DNA from: Lentzea sp033794685
GTDB taxonomy: Bacteria; Actinomycetota; Actinomycetes; Mycobacteriales; Pseudonocardiaceae
Strand: one strand, 5' to 3'
Assembly (NCBI GenBank): GCA_033794685.1
Contig: JARAYZ010000008.1
Length of the DNA stretch: 64,000 bases
Below are positions 15,713 through 24,389 of this stretch, piece after piece. Below the pieces are notes generated by a model. The model had not been told where the DNA came from and made no database searches. It saw only the letters and a program-made list of their open reading frames with translations. The position numbers and the translations under genes are program-made. The first letter of the stretch is position 1. Every line of letters starts with the position of its first letter.

Positions 15713-16252
15713 TTGTCACGTCGCACGCTCGTGCTCGGTGGAGCACGTTCGGGCAAGTCAGCGCATGCGGAAGGTCTGCTCACCGAGCCGATCGTGACCT
15801 ATGTCGCCACCGCCCGCCGCTACCCGGACGACCCCGACTGGGACGAACGCATCGCGCTGCACGTCGCGCGGCGTCCGTCCACTTGGCACACGGTCGAGGC
15901 GTCCGCGCCGGCCGACCTGCCCGCGTTGCTCACCGCGACGCAGTACGAGGACCCGCCGATCCTGGTCGACGACCTCTCGACCTGGCTGGTCGGCGTCCTC
16001 GACGACGCCGGCGCCTGGGAGGGCGACGGCACCGACGCGATCACGCGCGCCGCCGACCAGCTCGTGCGTTCGGTCGCCACGTGCCGGGCCCGGCTGGTGC
16101 TCGTGACGGCGGAGGTCGGCCTCGGCGTCATTCCGTCGACGCGCTCTGGCAGGCTCTTCCGCGATCACCTCGGTGCGCTCAACGCGAGCGTGGCCGAGGT
16201 GTGCGACGACGTCACCCTGCTCGTCGCCGGCATCCCGTTGACACTGCGTTAA
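15713..16252 (+). CDS. cobU: Adenosylcobinamide kinase / adenosylcobinamide-phosphate guanylyltransferase
   Basis: A 179-aa bifunctional nucleotide-loop enzyme of late cobalamin synthesis. The P-loop GGARSGKS is close to the N-terminus, followed by YVATARRYPDDPDWDERIALHVARRP, VDDLSTWL and VTAEVGLGVIPSTRSGRLFRD, all typical of CobU. The TTG at 15713 is the only start that keeps the strand before the P-loop. It is first in a cobU-cobT-cobS operon, 11 nt before cobT. Confidence 0.93.
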   Translation: MSRRTLVLGGARSGKSAHAEGLLTEPIVTYVATARRYPDDPDWDERIALHVARRPSTWHTVEASAPADLPALLTATQYEDPPILVDDLSTWLVGVLDDAGAWEGDGTDAITRAADQLVRSVATCRARLVLVTAEVGLGVIPSTRSGRLFRDHLGALNASVAEVCDDVTLLVAGIPLTLR

Positions 16253-16263
16253 GGAGCGACCAG

Positions 16264-17403
16264 GTGAGCACCGAGTTCCCGTCGGTTGAACCGCCGGACG
16301 AGACCGTTCTGCGCGAGGCCGAGGCCCGGCACGCGGTGCTGACCAAGCCGGTCGGCTCCCTCGGCAGGCTCGAGGAGCTGGGCAACTGGATCGCCGCCTG
16401 TCAGGGCGTCGTGCCGCCGAAGCCGTTCGTGCGGCCGCGGGTCGTCGTGTTCGCGGGCGACCACGGCATCACCGCGCAGGGCGTGTCGGCGTTCCCGAGC
16501 GAGGTGACCGGCCAGATGGTCGCGAACTTCATGACCGGTGGCGCCGCGGTCAACGTGCTCGCGCAGGTCGCCGGTGCCACGGTCCGCGTGGTCGACATGG
16601 CCGTCGACGCGGACACCCCGGCGGCGGTCAGCCAGCACAAGGTCCGGCGTTCGTCGGGGTCGATCGACCGCGAGGACGCGCTCACCCGTGAGCAGTGCGA
16701 ACTCGCGATCGCGGCCGGCCGCGCGCTCGCCGACGAGGAGGTCGACGCGGGCGCCGACGTGCTCGTCGCGGGCGACATGGGCATCGGCAACACGACGCCC
16801 GCCGCCGTGCTCATCGCGTCGCTGACCGGGTCGGAGCCCGTCGCGGTCGTCGGACGCGGCACGGGCATCGACGACCAGGCGTGGATGCGCAAGACGGCGG
16901 CGATCCGGGACGCGCTGCGCCGGGCCCGCCTGGTGATCAGCGACCCGGTCTCGTTGCTCGCGACGGCCGCCGGCGCGGACATCGCCGCGATGGCCGGGTT
17001 CCTGGCGCAGGCCGCAGTGCGCAAGACCCCGGTCGTGCTCGACGGCGTCGTCGTCGGTGCGGCCGCAGTCGTCGCCGAGGAGCTGGCGCCGGGTGCGCGG
17101 GAGTGGTGGGTGGCCGGGCACCAGTCGGCTGAGCCCGCGCACGCGATCGCCCTCGGGCACCTCAACCTGAAGCCGCTGCTGGAGTTCGGTATGCGGCTCG
17201 GTGAGGGGTCCGGTGCCGTGGCGGCGCTGCCGCTGCTGATCGCGTCGGTGAAGGTGCTCGCGGAGATGGCGACGTTCGAGAGCGCCGGCGTCACGAACCG
17301 GGAAGACACGACCCGGAACGACACGGCCCCCGAAGACACGGCGCCTGAGGACACGGCTCCCGAGACCCAAGAAACCACGGCCCGAGAAACTACGGCTGGG
17401 TGA
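16264..17403 (+). CDS. cobT: Nicotinate-nucleotide-dimethylbenzimidazole phosphoribosyltransferase
   Basis: A 379-aa CobT that makes alpha-ribazole phosphate for the lower cobalamin ligand. Recognisable blocks are TKPVGSLGRLEELG, VFAGDHGI, MTGGAAVN, GDMGIGNTTPAAV and the catalytic-Glu region LEFGMRLGEGSGA. About 35 residues beyond the usual C-terminus form a Thr/Glu-rich tail with three DTAPE repeats. The GTG start has AAGGAG upstream. It overlaps cobS by 4 nt. Confidence 0.95.
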   Translation: MSTEFPSVEPPDETVLREAEARHAVLTKPVGSLGRLEELGNWIAACQGVVPPKPFVRPRVVVFAGDHGITAQGVSAFPSEVTGQMVANFMTGGAAVNVLAQVAGATVRVVDMAVDADTPAAVSQHKVRRSSGSIDREDALTREQCELAIAAGRALADEEVDAGADVLVAGDMGIGNTTPAAVLIASLTGSEPVAVVGRGTGIDDQAWMRKTAAIRDALRRARLVISDPVSLLATAAGADIAAMAGFLAQAAVRKTPVVLDGVVVGAAAVVAEELAPGAREWWVAGHQSAEPAHAIALGHLNLKPLLEFGMRLGEGSGAVAALPLLIASVKVLAEMATFESAGVTNREDTTRNDTAPEDTAPEDTAPETQETTARETTAG

Positions 17404-18119
17404 AGCTCGCCTTCTCCTGGCTGACGGTCCTGCCGCTGCGCGTCCCCGGTATCGAACACGGGGTCGACCGCAAGGCGGCGGGGCGGGCCATCGCGTGGAC
17501 GCCCGTCGTCGGCGTCGTGCTCGGCGCGTTCGTCGTCGGTGTGCTCGAGCTGCTGGCGATATCCAATATATCGCCGCTCGTGGCCGGCTTCCTGGTCGTC
17601 GGCGTCGTCGCGCTGTGCACACGCGGTATGCATCTCGATGGATTGGCCGACGTCGCCGACGGGCTCGGGTGCTACGGACCGCCGGAGCGCGCGCTCAAGG
17701 TCATGAAGGACGGCGGCGCGGGGCCGTTCGGCGTCGTGTCGCTGATCGTGGTGCTCGGCGCGCAGGCCGCCGCGCTCCCCCACGCCCACTGGGGTGTGGT
17801 GCTGCTCGCGTTCGCCACGAGCCGGGCGGCGTTCGGGATCTGCTGCCTGCGCGGTGTGCCCGCGGCACGGCCTGAGGGGCTTGGTGCGCTCGTTGCGGGT
17901 ACGCAGCACCCGTTGGTGGTCATCGGCACGTGGGTGGTGCTCGCTGCGGCGGCGGTTCCGCTCGGGTGGCGTGCGGTCGTCGCCGTCGTCGTCGCGTTCG
18001 CGCTCGTGTGGCTGCTGGTGAAGCACACCGGAAAGCGTTTCGGCGGCATCACCGGTGATGTGCTCGGTGCTGCCGCCGAAATCGCGCTTCTGGTCGTGCT
18101 GGTGATCGCTTCGCTCTAG
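17400..18119 (+). CDS. cobS: Adenosylcobinamide-GDP ribazoletransferase (cobalamin synthase)
   Basis: A 239-aa integral membrane enzyme joining adenosylcobinamide-GDP and alpha-ribazole. It carries the motif HLDGLADVADGLG and KDGGAGPFGV, with about six membrane helices. The GTG start overlaps the cobT stop (GTGA). A palindrome copy is embedded in the third helix coding region (17555). The stop TAG shares bases with the convergent ilvE stop. Confidence 0.94.
   Translation: MKLAFSWLTVLPLRVPGIEHGVDRKAAGRAIAWTPVVGVVLGAFVVGVLELLAISNISPLVAGFLVVGVVALCTRGMHLDGLADVADGLGCYGPPERALKVMKDGGAGPFGVVSLIVVLGAQAAALPHAHWGVVLLAFATSRAAFGICCLRGVPAARPEGLGALVAGTQHPLVVIGTWVVLAAAAVPLGWRAVVAVVVAFALVWLLVKHTGKRFGGITGDVLGAAAEIALLVVLVIASL
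17555..17575. repeat. Dispersed AT-rich palindrome, copy D (inside cobS)
   Basis: GGCGATAT, then CCAAT, then ATATCGCC: an 8-bp perfect inverted repeat that is a diverged version of the palindrome family, within the cobS coding region. Confidence 0.6.
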
Positions 18120-19207
18120 GCCTTGAGGGTCGTCATCCAGCCGTGGGTGTCGGCGGCGTGGCCGTGCTGGAGGCCGGTCAGGCGCTCGCGCAGCTTCTTC
18201 GTCACCGAGCCGGTGCCGCCGTCGGCGATGTCGAACTCGCCACCGGCGTGCTTGACGTGGCCGACCGGCGTGATGACCGCCGCCGTGCCACAGGCGAAGA
18301 CCTCGGTGAGCTCACCGGAGGCGTTGGCCTTCTCCCACTCTTCGGTCGAGATGCGGCGCTCCTCCACGGACAGGCCGAGGTCGGAGGCCAGCGCCAGCAA
18401 CGAGTTCCGGGTGATGCCGGGAAGCAGCGTGCCGGTCAGTTCGGGCGTGATCACCTTGTCCCCGAAGACGAAGAACAGGTTCATGCCGCCCATCTCCTCG
18501 ACCCAGCGGCGTTCCACCGCGTCGAGCCAGACGACCTGGTCGCAGCCCTTCTCGGCGGCCTGCGCCTGCGCCACGAGGGACGCGGCGTAGTTGCCCGCGA
18601 ACTTGGCCGCGCCGGTGCCACCGGGGGCCGCGCGGACGTACTCGGTCGAGAGCCACACGCTCACGGGACGGACGCCGCCCGCGAAGTAGGAGCCGGCGGG
18701 AGAGGCGATCAGCACGTAGAGGTACTCGGACGCGGGTCGCACGCCGAGGCCCTTCTCCGTGGAGATCATGAACGGCCGCAGGTAGAGCGACTCCTCCTCG
18801 GCCGCGGGCACCCAGCGGTCGTCGACCGCGAGGATCTGCCGCACGGACTCCAGGAAGAGCTCGTCGGGGAGTTCGGGCATCGCCATGCGGCGGGCCGACG
18901 CGCGGAAGCGCTCGGCGTTCGCCTCGGGGCGGAAGGACGCGATCGAACCGTCGGGCTGCCGGTAGGCCTTGAGCCCTTCGAAGATCGCCTGGCCGTAGTG
19001 CAGCACCATTGCCGCGGGGTCCAGTGCGAGGGTGGAGTACGGGCCGACTTCAGCGTCGTGCCAGCCCTTCTCGCGGTTCCAGCGGATCGTCACCATGTGG
19101 TCGGTGAAGTGCTGCCCGAAGCCCGGCTTGGCAAGTACTTCCGCTACGCGTTCCGGGGTCGCCGGGTGCGGGTGGGAAGTCCGGGTGAAAGGCAACTCGC
19201 TCGTCAT
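18116..19207 (-). CDS. ilvE: Branched-chain amino acid aminotransferase
   Basis: A 363-aa fold-type IV PLP aminotransferase for Leu, Ile and Val. The PLP Lys is in AAKFAGNYAASLVAQ, with GQAIFEGLKAYR early and EVFACGTAAVITPVG late, all family signatures. The ATG at 19207 (MTSELPFTRTSHP) was chosen over an extended frame. The gene is convergent with cobS (stop codons overlap in CTAG), matching the cobT-cobS-ilvE order in mycobacteria. Confidence 0.96.
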   Translation of the reverse strand: MTSELPFTRTSHPHPATPERVAEVLAKPGFGQHFTDHMVTIRWNREKGWHDAEVGPYSTLALDPAAMVLHYGQAIFEGLKAYRQPDGSIASFRPEANAERFRASARRMAMPELPDELFLESVRQILAVDDRWVPAAEEESLYLRPFMISTEKGLGVRPASEYLYVLIASPAGSYFAGGVRPVSVWLSTEYVRAAPGGTGAAKFAGNYAASLVAQAQAAEKGCDQVVWLDAVERRWVEEMGGMNLFFVFGDKVITPELTGTLLPGITRNSLLALASDLGLSVEERRISTEEWEKANASGELTEVFACGTAAVITPVGHVKHAGGEFDIADGGTGSVTKKLRERLTGLQHGHAADTHGWMTTLKA

Positions 19208-19299
19208 GTGAGCACGGTAACCCGCTGGTCGGGATACGGAAAATCCTCTTCCCAAAACTCGGACGTCCTACTAAGTGAAGCTCGATAGAGTCCCCGGCC

Positions 19300-19578
19300 A
19301 TGACCGAGCAGGAAAGATCTTCCAAGGGTGCCGACGTCCGCACCGTCTTACAGGCCGCGCTGCTCGTCCTGGGCACCGGCATGACGCTTCTCGACGGCTG
19401 GGTGCTCGGGGGTGTGGGCGGCGTCGTGGGGGCGGTGTTCGCCGCCGGCATCTTCCTGGTCTGCTACTGGGCGATCGTCAAGGAGAAGCCGTCCAACAAC
19501 GGCCGCGTCATCGGGCTTGCGGTGTGTGTTGCCGTGACGCTGCTCGTCTTCCTCTCAGTGACGCTGTCAAACCAATGA
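19300..19578 (+). CDS. Small membrane protein (92 aa)
   Basis: A 92-aa protein with a short charged N-terminus and three hydrophobic segments (TVLQAALLVLGTGMTLLDG, VVGAVFAAGIFLVCYWAIV and VIGLAVCVAVTLLVFLSVTL). The function is unknown. A TAGAGT hexamer lies 9 nt upstream of the ATG. Its last 71 nt overlap the end of the convergent permease gene. Confidence 0.65.
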   Translation: MTEQERSSKGADVRTVLQAALLVLGTGMTLLDGWVLGGVGGVVGAVFAAGIFLVCYWAIVKEKPSNNGRVIGLAVCVAVTLLVFLSVTLSNQ

Positions 19579-20743
19579 GTCCGGTGCCGGCTCCGAGCCC
19601 CGCGATGGAGATCAGCATCGCGGGGATCGGCAGGCTCATGGCGAGCAGCACCGAGAGCCCGAGCCCGAGACAGGCCGTGCGCATGGGCCACGTGCGGTCG
19701 TTCTGCAGCAGCACGCGAGCCGACGCGTTCGTGAAGGCGTAATAGAACAACGTCCCGCAGGCCGCCACTCCCAGCGCCGTCCCCAGCGGCATCAGCACGA
19801 CGGCGAGCGCGGAGGCGAGCACCACGACCAGCGACAACGCGCCGGACCTGAGGCGGGTCGGCAGGTCGCCGTCCTCGGTCAGGCCGGTCAGCGTGCGGTG
19901 CGCGGACGTGAGGACGAAGTGCAGAGCGGCCACACCGGCCACCGCGGCGGCGATCTGCACCAGCGGCACGAGCGCGGCCGAGTCCGCCGCGACGAGCGCG
20001 TCCCGCAGCGGCGCCGGAGACAACGCGAGGCGCGCGCTACCGAGCTGACGGAGCACACCGGCGCCCACGGCCAGGTAGACGAGGAACGACAGTCCGATCA
20101 GGACCGGGATCGCGATCTTCAGCACGGCCACCGGGTGCGGTTTCTCGCCGCGGTGCGGGGCGGTGATGCGTTCGAAGCCCGCGAACGCCATGAACATCAG
20201 TCCGGCGACGCCGACGAGTTCGTTGACGGTGCCCGCCTCGCCTGCCGACGGCACGGGCTCGATCGAGAAGCTCGCCGCGACGACCAGCCCCAGCACGACG
20301 AGGACGACCACCGACACCAGCACGCTGACACCGGCGGTGAAGCGGAACCCGGCCGCGCCGAGCAGGGCCGTCGTGACGACGAGGACGAGCGCGCCGACCA
20401 TCGGCTGGCCGGGCACGACGTACGCGCCGAACATCAACGCCACCGCCGCCGCCATCGCGCACCGGCCGAGCAGGTGCGCACTCGCTGTCATCCTTGCGGG
20501 CCACACGCCGAGCTGCGCTCGTACGTATCCGTAACCGCCGCCGATGTCCGGGTAGGCCCGGGACTGGTCCGCGGTGGAGAAGGCCGAGCACAGGGCGGCG
20601 AGCGCGGAAATGGCCAGCGCCGGGAGCACCCACCAGCCGGCAAGGCTTGCCGCTGGGGCGAATCCGGCGAAGACCCCTGCTCCGAGCACCGCGGGAAGAC
20701 CGAGCGCGACCGTCGTGACGATCTCGCGTGGCTTGTGGGTCAC
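19508..20743 (-). CDS. Amino acid permease-like transporter (APC superfamily)
   Basis: A 411-aa protein with about 11-12 hydrophobic helices. The N-terminal ALGLPAVLGAGVFAG corresponds to the APC GXG region in helix 1, and YPDIGGGYGYVR is the usual loop after helix 2. The substrate cannot be told from sequence. The GTG start has no obvious ribosome binding site. Confidence 0.82.
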   Translation of the reverse strand: MTHKPREIVTTVALGLPAVLGAGVFAGFAPAASLAGWWVLPALAISALAALCSAFSTADQSRAYPDIGGGYGYVRAQLGVWPARMTASAHLLGRCAMAAAVALMFGAYVVPGQPMVGALVLVVTTALLGAAGFRFTAGVSVLVSVVVLVVLGLVVAASFSIEPVPSAGEAGTVNELVGVAGLMFMAFAGFERITAPHRGEKPHPVAVLKIAIPVLIGLSFLVYLAVGAGVLRQLGSARLALSPAPLRDALVAADSAALVPLVQIAAAVAGVAALHFVLTSAHRTLTGLTEDGDLPTRLRSGALSLVVVLASALAVVLMPLGTALGVAACGTLFYYAFTNASARVLLQNDRTWPMRTACLGLGLSVLLAMSLPIPAMLISIAGLGAGTGLIGLTASLRGRRAASRQHTPQAR

Positions 20744-20942
20744 CGGTACACGTTCTCAGATGCGGCATCCGGCCGTAACCACCCGGTCGACTGATGCGTG
20801 AAACGGGCGAATCGCCACTGTGCGCAACTGTCAACGTCACGGATTGCGGCGAACGTGGCGGGGCTGGGCATTGGTGGGACAGTCCGACCTTTAGCATGAG
20901 TCACGATTCCGAGCCCCCGATCGCACAACCCTGGAGCAGCAC

Positions 20943-22427
20943 GTGACAGCCCCGAAGCTGGCCCTCACCGAGGGTGACCTGAGCACCACCGCCGCGGACG
21001 CAGTCGTCGTGGGCACCCTGCAGGGTGCGGACGGTCTGGAGCTCGCCCCCGGTGCCGAAGCTGTCGCCGCCGCGTTCGACGGCGCGCTGCTCGACGTGCT
21101 CGGCACGCTGCGCGCGTCCGGCAAGGCCGACGAACTGGTGAAGGTGCCGACCTTCGGCAAGATCGCCGCCCCGCTGGTCCTGGCCGTCGGCCTCGGCAAG
21201 TCCGCCGAAAGTGGTGTCAGTGAGGAGCAGGTGCGCCGCGCGTCCGGTGTCGCCGCCCGCGCCCTGGCCGGCAAGAAGCGCGCGATCAACACCCTCGCCG
21301 CGCTGCACGTCGGTGCGGCCGCCGAGGGCACGCTGCTCGGCGCGTACTCGTTCACCGAGTACAAGTCGGACAAGGGCGAGGGCGCGGTCGCGAAGGTCGA
21401 CCTGCACGCCGCCGGTTCCAAGGAGAACAAGGCCGCGCTGAAGGCCGCCGTCGCGATCGCCGAGTCGGTCGCCATCGCGCGTGACTTCATCAACACGCCG
21501 CCGAACGACCTCTACCCCGCCTCGTTCGCCGAGCGCGCCGCGAAGCTCGCCACCGGCGCCGGTCTCGACGTCGAGATCCTCGACGAGAAGGCGCTGAAGA
21601 AGCAGGGCTTCGGCGGCATCCTCGGCGTCGGTGTCGGCTCGACCCGCCAGCCGCGCCTCGTGCGCATCTCGTACAAGGGCGCGAAGGCCACCAAGAAGGT
21701 CGCCCTGGTCGGCAAGGGCATCACGTTCGACACCGGCGGCATCTCGATCAAGCCGGCCGCGGGCATGGACGAGATGACCTCGGACATGTCGGGTGCCGCC
21801 GCGATCGTCGCCACGATGGTGCTCGCCGCGAAGCTCAAGTACCCGCTGGAGATCATCGCGTCGATCCCGATGGCGGAGAACATGCCGTCCGGTGACGCGT
21901 ACCGCCCCGGCGACGTGCTGACCATGTACGGCGGCAAGACCGTCGAGGTGCTCAACACCGACGCCGAGGGCCGCCTGATCCTCTCCGACGCCATCGTGCG
22001 CGCGTGCGAGGACGGCCCGGACTACCTGATCGAGACCGCGACCCTGACCGGCGCGCAGGTCGTCGCCCTGGGCAAGCGCACCTCGGGCGTCATGGGCTCC
22101 GACGAGTTCCGCGACCGCGTGGCCGCCATCGGCACCGCCGTCGGCGAGTCGGCGTGGCCGATGCCGCTGCCCGAGGAGCTCCGCGCGGACCTCGACTCGC
22201 GCCTGGCCGACCTCGCGAACGTCACCGGGCACCGCTGGGGCGGCATGCTCGCGGCCGGTCTGTTCCTGCGCGAGTTCGTGGCCGAGGGCGTGCAGTGGGC
22301 GCACATCGACATCGCCGGTCCCGCGTTCCACACGGGCGGGCCGTACGGCTACACCTCGAAGGGCGGCACCGGTGTTCCGGTGCGGACCATCGCGGCTGTG
22401 CTGGCGGACATCGCGGCCAACGGCTGA
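20943..22427 (+). CDS. pepA: Leucyl aminopeptidase (M17)
   Basis: A 494-aa dizinc/dimanganese cytosolic aminopeptidase. The catalytic domain contains VGKGITFDTGGISIKP (metal-ligand Asp), KGI and the signature NTDAEGRL; the N-terminal domain is regulatory. M. tuberculosis Rv2213 (pepB) is the positional orthologue. The GTG start has GGAG upstream. A strong terminator follows. Confidence 0.95.
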   Translation: MTAPKLALTEGDLSTTAADAVVVGTLQGADGLELAPGAEAVAAAFDGALLDVLGTLRASGKADELVKVPTFGKIAAPLVLAVGLGKSAESGVSEEQVRRASGVAARALAGKKRAINTLAALHVGAAAEGTLLGAYSFTEYKSDKGEGAVAKVDLHAAGSKENKAALKAAVAIAESVAIARDFINTPPNDLYPASFAERAAKLATGAGLDVEILDEKALKKQGFGGILGVGVGSTRQPRLVRISYKGAKATKKVALVGKGITFDTGGISIKPAAGMDEMTSDMSGAAAIVATMVLAAKLKYPLEIIASIPMAENMPSGDAYRPGDVLTMYGGKTVEVLNTDAEGRLILSDAIVRACEDGPDYLIETATLTGAQVVALGKRTSGVMGSDEFRDRVAAIGTAVGESAWPMPLPEELRADLDSRLADLANVTGHRWGGMLAAGLFLREFVAEGVQWAHIDIAGPAFHTGGPYGYTSKGGTGVPVRTIAAVLADIAANG

Positions 22428-22437
22428 GTCCTGCTTT

Positions 22438-22481
22438 CGCAGAACGGGCGGAGATCCCTCGGGGTCTCCGCCCGTTCTGCG
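22438..22481. terminator. Terminator between pepA and the convergent gene
   Basis: A perfect 17-bp stem starting CGCAGAACGGGCGGAGA around a 10-nt loop, 10 nt after the pepA stop. Confidence 0.85.
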
Positions 22482-22484
22482 TCG

Positions 22485-23093
22485 TCAGGGCCAGGGAAGG
22501 ACCGTGAGCTCGGGCCACTGCTCACTCCACCGGGCCGTCTTGGTCTCGTAGACGTGGCGGGGCGCGAGCACCGGGTTCGGCCGGACGACGAGGTTGAACA
22601 CGTCGGACAGGCCGTGCGGCGCGTAGACCCGCCACCGTCCGTCGGCGTCTGTGCGGATGCCGACGCAGCACGTGGTCGCGGCGAACGAGTCGATGGCCGA
22701 CTCGGTGGACTTGTGGGGCGGGCACGGCACCCCGAACTTCTCCTCGTACCAGAGGTGCACGCGGGCCTCGTTGCGGATCTCGACGGTCGCGGGCACGCCG
22801 GCGAACCGGGCCGAACCGGCCTGGATGACGGCGTCCTCCGCCTCCCAGGACAGGTCCGACGCGTCGAAGTAGAACAGGTCGTAGTCGAGGACGCCCTCGG
22901 TCGCGGGCCGGCCGGTCACGACGTTCCACACCGTCTGGAACACGCATCCCGCCGTCAGGTACCACCCCGGCAGGCGCAGTTCGGACGCTCCGGCCAGGAC
23001 GTCGGTCAGCACCGTGTTGCGGGTGAGGATGCCGCGCAACGCCTCCACTTGTTCGTCGACGAACAATCGTCCTAGCTCCACGTCCACACCCAT
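22485..23093 (-). CDS. Nucleotidyltransferase-like family protein (COG3575 type)
   Basis: A 202-aa soluble protein with LPGWYLTAGCVFQTVWN and DYDLFYFDASDLSWEAED, the pattern of the COG3575 nucleotidyltransferase-like family; GVPATVEIRNEARVHLWYEEKFG follows. The activity is unproven. The ATG at 23093 has GGGAGA immediately upstream; longer frames lack it. Confidence 0.75.
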   Translation of the reverse strand: MGVDVELGRLFVDEQVEALRGILTRNTVLTDVLAGASELRLPGWYLTAGCVFQTVWNVVTGRPATEGVLDYDLFYFDASDLSWEAEDAVIQAGSARFAGVPATVEIRNEARVHLWYEEKFGVPCPPHKSTESAIDSFAATTCCVGIRTDADGRWRVYAPHGLSDVFNLVVRPNPVLAPRHVYETKTARWSEQWPELTVLPWP

Positions 23094-23267
23094 TTCTCCC
23101 GGATTCCCGGCGGCCTCGCCGTGCGTCCGGGAAATCCTGCCGAAAACCGCCGCGGCCGCGCTGCCGAAATTTCCCGGCACCGCCGTGCCGACACCTTTGC
23201 AACGAGTGTTTTGCAGACGAAGTCCAAAGACTCATTGCTAGGGTGCAGGTCAGAGGGCCCAGCCGAA

Positions 23268-23279
23268 CTGATATATCGG
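23268..23279. repeat. Dispersed AT-rich palindrome, copy E (upstream of OsmC gene)
   Basis: CTGATATATCGG, one mismatch from the core, in the 273-bp intergenic region about 90 nt upstream of the OsmC-family gene. Nothing else clear lies in that gap. Confidence 0.65.
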
Positions 23280-23366
23280 TTGAGCGAGCTCACGCGGGCG
23301 AGGGTCGCGCCGGGAAGCGTGCTGATGTGGCTAGGTGTTCGGGCCCGATCAGAGGAGTATTTCCAC

Positions 23367-23828
23367 ATGGGGACGCATCACTACGAGGCCGATGTCATTT
23401 GGACCGGGAACACCGGGAACGGGACTTCCGGGTACAAGTCCTACGAACGCGCGCACGAGGTTCGGATCGAGGGAAAGGAGACGATCCTCGGGTCGTCCGA
23501 TCCGTCGTTCCGGGGTGATCGGAGCCGGTACAACCCGGAGGAGTTGCTCGTCGCGTCGCTGTCGCAGTGCCACATGCTCTGGTTCCTGCACCTCGCGTCG
23601 GTCAACGGCGTCGTCGTCACCGGCTACCGCGACCACGCGACCGGCACGATGGCCGAGCACCCCGACGGGTCCGGGCGGATGACCGAGGTGGTGCTCAACC
23701 CCGTCGTCACCGTCGCCGATCCGGAGACCCGGGAGACGGCTCAGGCGTTGCACGAGAAAGCGCACTCGATGTGCTTCATCGCGGCGAGCGTCAACTTCCC
23801 CGTGCGGCACGAACCGACCGTTGAGTGA
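23367..23828 (+). CDS. OsmC/Ohr-family peroxide reductase
   Basis: A 153-aa OsmC-family protein. The two redox Cys lie in SLSQCHMLWFLH and KAHSMCFIAASV, the usual positions for a thiol peroxidase reducing organic hydroperoxides. The ATG at 23367 has AGAGGAG upstream. It stands alone between divergent and convergent neighbours. Confidence 0.88.
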   Translation: MGTHHYEADVIWTGNTGNGTSGYKSYERAHEVRIEGKETILGSSDPSFRGDRSRYNPEELLVASLSQCHMLWFLHLASVNGVVVTGYRDHATGTMAEHPDGSGRMTEVVLNPVVTVADPETRETAQALHEKAHSMCFIAASVNFPVRHEPTVE

Positions 23829-23882
23829 AGCGCGGCGCGTGAGGGTCGGCGCGTGGAGAGCGGCACAGTGTCCGAAGAGGAC

Positions 23883-24209
23883 TCAGCCGTTGCCGAGCTT
23901 CTTCTGCCGCGCCGTGTAGTCGCGCATGCGCTTCGGGTAACCGACGATGCCCGCGTCGTAGATCGGCATGCCGAGCTTGCGGGCGAACGACTTCGCGGCG
24001 TCCGGTGACGCGACCCGGCGGCGGGTCCACTCGCCGTCGTGAGCGACCAGGACCACAGTGGTCTCGGTCACCGTCGTCTTCGGCTCCACATAGGCCTCGA
24101 CGCCGTGGCGGCTCTTCACCCACTGTTCGAGGTGACTCGTGTCCTGGTTCGAGGCGGTGCGCAGCACACCTGGGCGCGGCTTCCTGCGGAAACGGTCGAA
24201 CAGCCCCAT
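23883..24209 (-). CDS. Conserved hypothetical protein (108 aa)
   Basis: A 108-aa basic protein beginning MGLFDRFRRKPRPG, with the block TVVLVAHDGEWTRRRVASPDAAKSFARKLGMPIYDAGIVGYPKRMRDY. AGGAGG precedes the ATG. It is divergent from the lpd gene. I do not recognise a function. Confidence 0.75.
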   Translation of the reverse strand: MGLFDRFRRKPRPGVLRTASNQDTSHLEQWVKSRHGVEAYVEPKTTVTETTVVLVAHDGEWTRRRVASPDAAKSFARKLGMPIYDAGIVGYPKRMRDYTARQKKLGNG

Positions 24210-24389
24210 CGAGCACCTCCTGTGCTTCCTTCCACCATGGTGCCAGGTAAGGGTGTTATGAGTAGGTGAATGATCAGTACCGGGTCGTGGTGTTCCATGC
24301 CGGATCACCGCGCTTCGGCAACTAGTGACAAGATGGCCGCGTACCTCGCGCGCACCCGCGCGTAGTAAGTAATCCCGAGGAGATCCGAA

